24,265 nt of DNA from a virus. Shown here in pieces: positions 19,887 through 24,265 of the stretch. The position numbers were made by a program, and so were the translations under genes. The notes under the pieces are model-generated. The model ran no database searches. It had not been told where the DNA came from and saw only the letters and a list, made by a program, of their open reading frames with translations. The stretch is from the IMG/VR virus record IMGVR_UViG_3300029319_000501, positions 1 to 24,265 of that record, one strand, 5' to 3'. Each line of letters starts with the position of its first letter. Positions within the stretch are counted from its first letter, which is position 1.

Positions 19887-21011
19887 CTAAACTGCCTGCT
19901 CTTCGATGTAGAACATCCAGGCCCCTTCGTCTGAGTCCCACTCCACCATGCGCTCGATGCCATTGTCATCGAGGAAGAAGGTCATGGTTGGACCGAACAC
20001 GAGCTCACGCTCATCCTCTTCCTCAGTCCCTTCAATCATGTTGATGAAGCGTACCTTCTCCTTCTTCCGATCCGGTGAGCCATCCGTGAAGTCAGACATC
20101 TCGTTCGATTCAGGCCAAGGCAAGTCATCGTCAGGGTCGAGCTGCTCCTGCGACTTGTTGTCTTGTGCCTCCCGCTCCGAGAGCTTGGGCAGCGCAACAG
20201 CTGTGTCGACCTTCACTTCAGGCTCAGCCTCAGGCTCAACGAACTGAGCTCGCTTGCGGAGCACGACGTTGTCCGAGTTCACGGTGACCGGCTCATCACT
20301 GAAGAACGAGTCGTCCTCAGGTACCCAACCGTACACACCCTTCCGCATGCGCTTCTTCCAGCCCAAGGCTTTCATCGTCGCACCAATCGCGAGCTTCACC
20401 TTGTGCTGCACACCCTTGTCATCCTCGGGTCGAGCCAAGTCGTTGGCGATGAAGTCGTAGAAGCGAAGCGCGAGCTCGAGCGTCGAGATGTGGATGTCGT
20501 CCCTTGTCAGAGCATCCTCACCCGTGGTCATCGCATCGATCATCATGGCGTCAGGCTTCACACCTGGCGTGCCCTTCTTCGAAGGCTTCTCTTCGACTGT
20601 GTCGTCGAAGTTATCCGTCACCCAGTCTGTGTCCTCCACGACTGGTGACTCCATCTCGACGACCTCTTCGTCGTCAGGCTCTTCGTCGATGAACTGCACC
20701 GGCTCCTGAGCTGAGGCAGGCTCCTCAATTTCCGTGATCTCCTGACCAGCAATGTCTCCGTACTGCTTGGATGCGGCGAGCAGTCCCAGCTCAACATCCT
20801 CCAAGCTCACGACCTTTTGGTATTGGCCTGCCATATAAACCATGACATCAGCCAGCTGACGCTTCGTGACGTGACGGCCATCGCGGCCCAAGAGGAATTG
20901 ACCCTCCATGTGGTAGAAGCGACCCGCCAGCTTATGGTCCAAGCGTGCTGCTAGGAATACACTTCGTACCCCGAGAGCTCCGCTGATCTTTGCAGTATTA
21001 TCCTGCGACAT
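19887..21011 (-). CDS. Acidic hypothetical protein, 374 aa
   Basis: Start at 21011 follows AGGGAGGTG. The N-terminal part (GALGVRSVFLAARLDHKLAGRFYHMEGQFLLGRDGRHVTKRQLADVMVYMAGQYQKVV) looks folded. Residues 90-145 are extremely acidic and probably disordered (EIEEPASAQEPVQFIDEEPDDEEVVEMESP). A second folded block follows (RDDIHISTLELALRFYDFI ... VKLAIGATMKALGWKKRMRKGVYGWVP), then another acidic linker and a C-terminal block ending AWMFYIEEQAV. No catalytic motif or known family. The two-lobed acidic layout suggests a protein-interaction or DNA-mimic-like role, but that is speculation. Confidence 0.6.
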   Translation of the reverse strand: MSQDNTAKISGALGVRSVFLAARLDHKLAGRFYHMEGQFLLGRDGRHVTKRQLADVMVYMAGQYQKVVSLEDVELGLLAASKQYGDIAGQEITEIEEPASAQEPVQFIDEEPDDEEVVEMESPVVEDTDWVTDNFDDTVEEKPSKKGTPGVKPDAMMIDAMTTGEDALTRDDIHISTLELALRFYDFIANDLARPEDDKGVQHKVKLAIGATMKALGWKKRMRKGVYGWVPEDDSFFSDEPVTVNSDNVVLRKRAQFVEPEAEPEVKVDTAVALPKLSEREAQDNKSQEQLDPDDDLPWPESNEMSDFTDGSPDRKKEKVRFINMIEGTEEEDERELVFGPTMTFFLDDNGIERMVEWDSDEGAWMFYIEEQAV

Positions 21012-21012
21012 T

Positions 21013-21411
21013 TCACACCTCCCTGTGTGTTTGGTTCTGTTGACTCACCTTGGACTTCAAGTCTCCGGCGAGGATGAATCGAATCTCGTTGAGCAGGCTG
21101 TAGTTCATTGAGCAGACTGCGTATGACTTGAGCCTGAGGTAGTGTTCACCCATGACCATCATGCCGGCAGCAAGACCCAGCGGATGCTCAAGGTCAATGG
21201 TCACAGCCTCCCACGGCACCGGCATGCTCGTGCCTTCGTCATCAATGATGAGGCAGTGCGTGGCATGGTCCTCTCCCCATGGGCGGACGGTGAGTACCTG
21301 GTTGTTCTTCTCGACCCAACCAACAGGTGCATGGTTCGGTCGGATACGCACCGGCGTGCCGACAATCACGTCGAGCTCAGCCAGTGATGGGATAACGTTG
21401 AGCCAAGTCAT
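21013..21411 (-). CDS. Hypothetical protein, 132 aa
   Basis: The 132-residue protein is soluble. Segments include IPSLAELDVIVGTPVRIRPNHAPVGWVEKNNQVLTVRPWGED and LIIDDEGTSMPVPWEAVTIDLEHPLGLAAGMMVMGEHYL, suggesting a beta-rich first half and a helical tail. No family is recognised. It ends with REV*, whose codons AGG GAG GTG TGA supply the ribosome site of the next gene, 19887-21011. The start overlaps the previous stop by four bases. Function unknown. Confidence 0.5.
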   Translation of the reverse strand: MTWLNVIPSLAELDVIVGTPVRIRPNHAPVGWVEKNNQVLTVRPWGEDHATHCLIIDDEGTSMPVPWEAVTIDLEHPLGLAAGMMVMGEHYLRLKSYAVCSMNYSLLNEIRFILAGDLKSKVSQQNQTHREV

Positions 21412-21599
21412 TGCTTGCCCTCCTCTTCGCGTTGACGCTTCAGGGTTACGTGGTTGAAGCGATGCTCGGCCTTGCGGGCGAGAATCCAGTACCTCTGGAC
21501 CTGCGCCTCCTTCATGACCTTGCGTGGTTCGTACCCCTCAGACTCCAGCTGAGCCCAAGGGATGGTCTTGCGGTGGAATCGCTCGTCACTCAGATCCAT
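21408..21599 (-). CDS. Small basic hypothetical protein, 63 aa
   Basis: ATG at 21599 shares one base with the upstream TGA in the GGAGGTGAGTGATG cassette; an in-frame GTG one codon earlier is only part of that cassette. The protein begins MDLSDE, identical to the start of the next gene upstream, then becomes basic and helical (RYWILARKAEHRFNHVTLKRQREEEGKQ). The stop overlaps the following start (ATGA). No domain is recognised. Confidence 0.5.
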   Translation of the reverse strand: MDLSDERFHRKTIPWAQLESEGYEPRKVMKEAQVQRYWILARKAEHRFNHVTLKRQREEEGKQ

Positions 21600-21610
21600 C
21601 ACTCACCTCC
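21597..21610 (-). promoter_or_regulatory. Stop/ribosome-site/start coupling cassette
   Basis: GGAGGTGAGTGATG on the minus strand. GGAGG is a strong Shine-Dalgarno sequence inside the last sense codons (GGA GGT GAG = Gly-Gly-Glu) of the upstream gene, and TGATG joins its stop to the next start. The same 14 bases recur at 23215, 23451 and 23792. Confidence 0.7.
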
Positions 21611-21844
21611 ATGATGTTTGAAGTGTGTTCCGATTTGCGATGCCACGACTTTTTTGTTTTTGTCGTAGATGTAGATGGCCATCTTCGGTTGTTTTTGGGC
21701 ACGAAAAGTTTCTTTCTGTATCTTCAATGCTTCATGCAAAGACACATTTTCGATCCAACGGTCTTGGCCAAGGGTGGTCTTCCAGAAGTATTTCTTGATG
21801 TGAACGTCATACTTTTCGATTTCTTCCTCGTCACTCAGGTCCAT
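21599..21844 (-). CDS. Hypothetical protein starting MDLSDE, 81 aa
   Basis: ATG at 21844 overlaps the previous stop (TGATG); an earlier in-frame start at 21910 lies inside the upstream gene and is less likely. The 81-residue protein begins MDLSDEEEIEKYDVHIKKYFWKTT and has IENVSLHEALKIQKETFRAQ then a strand-like IYIYDKNKKVVASQIG. It ends HHGGE, the tail imposed by the coupling cassette. The first 17 bases match the start of the downstream neighbour at 21599 with one change. Function unknown. Confidence 0.5.
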   Translation of the reverse strand: MDLSDEEEIEKYDVHIKKYFWKTTLGQDRWIENVSLHEALKIQKETFRAQKQPKMAIYIYDKNKKVVASQIGTHFKHHGGE

Positions 21845-22107
21845 CACAGTACGTCCTTCCGAACACGAAGCACAGCCTCGACCTCGAGTGTGTTCTTCAT
21901 TCGCTGCCACTCTTCATCACGAGCCTTCGCATTGGCGTCAGCCGTTCTGTTCTCTGCTTGGTTCCACTCCTGCAGTAGCTTCAACGCTGCTTCAAGTTCG
22001 TCCCTGTGGGCGAGTTGGGTGCCGCTTTGATCTTGTAGTGTCTCCTCAACCATACGAAACCAAGACCGGGCAGTGATCAACAGTTCTTTGAGTTGTTCGT
22101 CAGTCAT
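21844..22107 (-). CDS. Helical hypothetical protein, 87 aa
   Basis: An almost wholly helical acidic/polar protein (TDEQLKELLITARSWFRMVEETLQDQ, then LEAALKLLQEWNQAENRTADANAKARDEEWQRMKNTLEVEAVLRV), likely a coiled coil. The start is in TAATG with the preceding stop, and the end is in TGATG with the following start. No known domain. It may be a protein-interaction module; no function can be assigned. Confidence 0.5.
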   Translation of the reverse strand: MTDEQLKELLITARSWFRMVEETLQDQSGTQLAHRDELEAALKLLQEWNQAENRTADANAKARDEEWQRMKNTLEVEAVLRVRKDVL

Positions 22108-22328
22108 TACGCCTCCGCAGGAACGACGGTCTTGGCCATCTTGTGGAACAGCTCAGCCTTCTTGGTCAGACTCAGCAGAGCCATCGCCACCTGGACATCG
22201 CCCCCGGCGAAGGCCAAGGCCTCCTCGCACCAGTCACCGTCAGCCATTGGCTGGTCTTTCTCAGCCACGTACTGGATGAACTGCTCCCAGAGCTCAACGG
22301 TCGACATGTTTCTCAGGTCCTTATCCAT
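22107..22328 (-). CDS. Small hypothetical protein, 73 aa
   Basis: This protein of mixed composition has helices around STVELWEQFIQYVAEKDQP and VAMALLSLTKKAELFHKMAKTVV, with an acidic turn DGDWCEEALAFAGGDVQ between. Its start uses the GGAGGTGAGCAATG variant of the coupling cassette, within the last codons of the upstream gene. No family is recognised. Confidence 0.5.
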   Translation of the reverse strand: MDKDLRNMSTVELWEQFIQYVAEKDQPMADGDWCEEALAFAGGDVQVAMALLSLTKKAELFHKMAKTVVPAEA

Positions 22329-22788
22329 TGCTCACCTCCTTCAGGTCGTATGGGTACACGGTTCCGCCCGTGCATGAGGGGATGGGGTTCTCAAGCTGGG
22401 TGGTGTCGACGGGGCGGTTATCCTCGTCGAAGCCAAGCAGCCCGTTGTTGATAGCAGTCTGCACGATGAACTCGTCGTCCCACTGGAAGGAGTGCGGCCT
22501 GAGCTCATCCGCGAACTCGGGCAGGCACTTCATCTTGTTGAACAGCAGGTGGGTGCAGAAGTACCAGGCGTCCCGCTCATCGTCGTCGGTGTAGCCGTAG
22601 TCACCCAGCACCGAGGGCTTCTTGGTCTGACCATCACGGACGCCCTCGTGCTTGTCCGCTGTGTACCAACCGTCGTACACCCGGTGGGCCAGGTCCTTGT
22701 CGTAGCAGAAGAACATCGGGATGATCTTGCGTTGGTACTCGACCGCGAATGCGACGTGCGGGATTATCTTCTCAATCTTCAATGGCAT
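22321..22788 (-). CDS. Hypothetical protein, 155 aa
   Basis: Start at 22788 follows GAGAGG. The protein contains AFAVEYQRKIIPMFFCYDKDLAHRVYDGWYTADKHEGV, a cluster of aromatic and charged residues (YGYTDDDERDAWYFCTHLLFNKMKC) and an acidic middle. It ends KEVSNG. Single cysteines are scattered; no zinc pair or membrane helix. A promoter-like sequence lies just upstream at 22818-22846, so this gene may also begin a transcript. Function unknown. Confidence 0.5.
   Translation of the reverse strand: MPLKIEKIIPHVAFAVEYQRKIIPMFFCYDKDLAHRVYDGWYTADKHEGVRDGQTKKPSVLGDYGYTDDDERDAWYFCTHLLFNKMKCLPEFADELRPHSFQWDDEFIVQTAINNGLLGFDEDNRPVDTTQLENPIPSCTGGTVYPYDLKEVSNG
22326..22339 (-). promoter_or_regulatory. Coupling cassette, variant
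   Basis: GGAGGTGAGCAATG on the minus strand differs from the common cassette in two bases (CA for TG), which removes the stop there; the upstream frame reads on and stops at 22321-22323. The overlap is therefore eight bases. Confidence 0.6.
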
Positions 22789-22817
22789 GGTTGCCTCTCT
22801 GTGTTTGGTGTTTTCGT

Positions 22818-22846
22818 AGAGTATCTAAGATACGCCTTGGGTGCAA
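22818..22846 (-). promoter_or_regulatory. Putative promoter upstream of 22321-22788
   Basis: On the minus strand, TTGCAC (22841-22846), 17 bases, TACTCT (22818-22823), 30 bases before the start at 22788. The TACTCT hexamer and 17-base spacing match the two divergent promoters at 10588-10662. The site overlaps the 3' end of the upstream gene. Confidence 0.4.
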
Positions 22847-23217
22847 TGACCCTTGGCGTGGAGGTTCTGAGCTTTCACAATCTTCTCCGACGTGGTCTCG
22901 TACTCCTGGACCTCGACGACGGTAGCCTCGTTCTCGACCCAGTACACATCTCTGTGACGTCCGATTTCATGGTGCAAGCTGGGGTCCTTGAACGCTTCAG
23001 TTGAATGCTCCAGCCACCAATCGAACTCTTCGGTGGCAACCTTCTTGCGCTCCTCGCGGGTCAGTTCCACTGGCGTGTTATCGAAGGAGTCGACCACCTT
23101 GAGAATCTCAAGGCTGTCGTTGTCCCTGTCGTAGTGCCCCTCGATGTTGATCTCCATCTCATCGTCGAAGCCCTTGTCGTTCGTGAACGGTCGGTAGATT
23201 GTCATGTACACGTCCAT
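22825..23217 (-). CDS. Hypothetical protein, 130 aa
   Basis: ATG at 23217 sits in the coupling cassette. The protein has a beta-rich N-terminus (DVYMTIYRPFTNDKGFDDEMEINIEGHYDRDNDSLEILKVV), then an acidic helical region with EERKKVATEEFDWWLEHSTEAF. The C-terminal part has two widely spaced histidine groups (SLHHEIGRHRDVYWVE and NLHAKGHC). No catalytic signature is convincing. Function unknown; the beta-rich half could be a small binding domain. Confidence 0.5.
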   Translation of the reverse strand: MDVYMTIYRPFTNDKGFDDEMEINIEGHYDRDNDSLEILKVVDSFDNTPVELTREERKKVATEEFDWWLEHSTEAFKDPSLHHEIGRHRDVYWVENEATVVEVQEYETTSEKIVKAQNLHAKGHCTQGVS

Positions 23218-23228
23218 CACTCACCTCC
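23215..23228 (-). promoter_or_regulatory. Coupling cassette
   Basis: Exact copy of GGAGGTGAGTGATG on the minus strand, joining the stop of the 78-residue gene to the start of the 130-residue gene. Confidence 0.7.
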
Positions 23229-23453
23229 CTTGGCTTTGGTGATGGCACATCGAAGTTCAATCAAAACTCCGCTGATCTCATCAATGGTGTACTGTCCGGT
23301 TTGAAGAGCCTGAAGATCCTCAAGGGCGTGTGTGGCTGCAGCCAACAAGTCAGGCGCTGCCTTGAACAGGCGGTAGCCCTCGTCGCCCAGAGCGAACCGT
23401 TGGTTGGCCTCTTCGCGTTCGTTCAGTTGTTTCTCGTATCTACTGATTCCCAT
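23217..23453 (-). CDS. Small helical hypothetical protein, 78 aa
   Basis: ATG at 23453 in the cassette. The product is helical and polar (ISRYEKQLNEREEANQRFALGDEGYRLFKAAPDLLAAATHALEDLQALQTG), with a hydrophobic end (ISGVLIELRCAITKAKGGE) whose GGE is the cassette-imposed tail. The segment KAAPDLLAAATHALEDL is reminiscent of short helical segments seen in many small phage proteins, but no family name is warranted. Function unknown. Confidence 0.5.
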   Translation of the reverse strand: MGISRYEKQLNEREEANQRFALGDEGYRLFKAAPDLLAAATHALEDLQALQTGQYTIDEISGVLIELRCAITKAKGGE

Positions 23454-23464
23454 CACTCACCTCC
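23451..23464 (-). promoter_or_regulatory. Coupling cassette
   Basis: Exact copy of GGAGGTGAGTGATG on the minus strand, joining the 113-residue gene to the 78-residue gene. Confidence 0.7.
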
Positions 23465-23794
23465 TTGTGGTGGCCAATCGTCTGGAAAGGGAAGCGGACC
23501 AGGCAGCGGGATGCCGTCCTCGTCGAGCTCCTGCTTGAAGCTTTCGTTGTTGTGTACCCAGAAGTAGACTCCGTCTGAGTCCTTACCGATGTTGGGGTTC
23601 TGGTCTGGGTGCGATCCAAATGCACGACCAGTGTGCTGCTGCTCTTTGAGCACACGACCATCCGACAGGAGTATGTCGCCGCTGGCTCCATTCGTGCAGG
23701 TCCATTGCAGAACGGTCACACCGTCCGTATCAATGAACCAACACCCATGAATCTGAGGCTCGTCGTTCCATTTGTTGTCGTAGTGGTACTTCAT
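23453..23794 (-). CDS. Hypothetical protein, 113 aa
   Basis: ATG at 23794 in the cassette. The protein is Trp/Asp/Gly-rich (WNDEPQIHGCWFIDTDGVTVLQWTCTNGASGDILLSDGRVL) and has a Pro-rich end (DGIPLPGPLPFPDDWPPQGGE). The pattern suggests a small beta domain with two cysteines in the first strand pair. No known family; function unknown. Confidence 0.5.
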   Translation of the reverse strand: MKYHYDNKWNDEPQIHGCWFIDTDGVTVLQWTCTNGASGDILLSDGRVLKEQQHTGRAFGSHPDQNPNIGKDSDGVYFWVHNNESFKQELDEDGIPLPGPLPFPDDWPPQGGE

Positions 23795-23805
23795 CACTCA
23801 CCTCC
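23792..23805 (-). promoter_or_regulatory. Coupling cassette
   Basis: Exact copy of GGAGGTGAGTGATG on the minus strand, joining the right-edge zinc-ribbon gene to the 113-residue gene. Confidence 0.7.
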
Positions 23806-24265
23806 TTCGGTCTCGACGACGTGCAGACCAGGAACCTCGACCTCGTCATCGAACTTCTCGACTGAAAACCCGAGCCTGTTCAGCAGACGATCCAACATGT
23901 CGTCGCAGTCCATGCCATCCAGCACTTCTACCAAGGCAAGCTCCAGATCTCTAGCGCCGTCTGCGTCCAACCAATCGTTCTTCTCTTCCAGGAACCCCAG
24001 CACCTGCTTGGCGACAAAGCTCTCGTCGCCTTCTTGGCCATACTTGTCGAGCATCAACCGCAGCGCAACGATCGCGATGTCCCGATCTTGCTCGGCGTTT
24101 ACACCAAAGTCCACGTCAGTACGCATGTCGTTGGCGTGGACGCAATCAGAGCAGTAGAAGTCGCCATCCGAAACCATCCCGTCGCGGGTTGGAGCATACG
24201 CCCCACACATCGCGCAGTCACTGCCATCCCGAGCAGGACCAAAGGTGTGGACGTAGGACTCATCA
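23794..24265 (-). CDS. Zinc-ribbon hypothetical protein, 5' partial
   Basis: The frame is open to the right window edge, so the start lies outside; an internal ATG at 24210 falls within the CAMC motif and is not the likely start. The visible N-terminal part reads through CAMCGAYAPTRDG to YCSDCVHAND, so CxxC...CxxC could bind zinc. A helical acidic body follows (DIAIVALRLMLDKYG, ARDLELALVEVLDGMDCDDMLDRLLNRLGF). The end is VETEGGE, the cassette-imposed tail. Function unknown. Confidence 0.6.
   Translation of the reverse strand, partial: DESYVHTFGPARDGSDCAMCGAYAPTRDGMVSDGDFYCSDCVHANDMRTDVDFGVNAEQDRDIAIVALRLMLDKYGQEGDESFVAKQVLGFLEEKNDWLDADGARDLELALVEVLDGMDCDDMLDRLLNRLGFSVEKFDDEVEVPGLHVVETEGGE

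Noticed and set aside
20163-23004. Long plus-strand open frames at 20163-20648 and 22492-23004
   Set aside because: Both are antisense to tightly coupled leftward genes and lack start signals.

Overview
The window is an internal segment of the genome of a tailed double-stranded DNA bacteriophage, read from sequence alone. It carries virion fibre-like genes, a lysis module, a RecT/YqaJ recombination pair, a primase, a VapE-type ATPase, SSB, a superfamily 2 helicase, an adenine methyltransferase and one tRNA, with gene overlaps of 1-11 nt throughout. The host is a bacterium using normal Shine-Dalgarno signals (GGAG/GGAGG). The repetitive virion proteins resemble those of uncultured marine phages, but the host cannot be named. 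Both edges cut genes, so the genome continues on both sides.

Layout. (1) 1-6253, plus strand: late genes. A fibre/appendage protein open at the left edge is followed by small beta-rich virion-like proteins, including two A-B paralogous pairs (2163-2933 and 3372-4126). A probable lysis module follows, with holin-like and coiled-coil membrane proteins around a putative L,D-transpeptidase-fold endolysin at 4858-5445. (2) 6254-6768 holds a convergent minus-strand zinc-ribbon membrane gene and a 190-bp non-coding spacer full of inverted repeats. (3) 6769-10568, minus strand: a DUF2589 pair, an FmdB-type zinc ribbon, an unknown protein, RecT and a YqaJ-type exonuclease. (4) 10683-11269, plus strand: a helix-turn-helix regulator and a protein with a histone-H1-like basic tail, divergent from the exonuclease operon. 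(5) 11273-14745, minus strand: two unknown proteins, the VapE-type ATPase, a Toprim primase and an HTH regulator. (6) 14885-15632, plus strand: a third A-B pair with its own putative promoter, isolated inside the leftward block. (7) 15633-24265, minus strand: a possible winged-helix protein, an unknown, tRNA-Asn, MT-A70 methyltransferase, SSB, an XF1762-type protein, an NrdR-like zinc ribbon, the helicase, a large acidic protein, and a tightly coupled string of small unknown genes running off the right edge.

How it fits together. Primase, VapE ATPase, helicase, SSB, RecT and exonuclease form a replication/recombination set transcribed leftward. Structural and lysis genes run rightward. All three convergent junctions have no spacer and use palindromic stop sequences. 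Divergent junctions carry paired promoter-like sequences, and two upstream regions share an operator-like half-site (TCACTACA).

Less expected signals are the three A-B pairs, a strong excess of the palindrome GAGCTC (about 40 copies counted by eye against roughly 6 expected), a recurring GGAGGTGAGTGATG stop/RBS/start cassette, the structured spacer at 6556-6757, and the DUF2589 pair. No CRISPR array, insertion sequence, integrase or attachment site was seen, and no gene-free stretch exceeds 300 bases.
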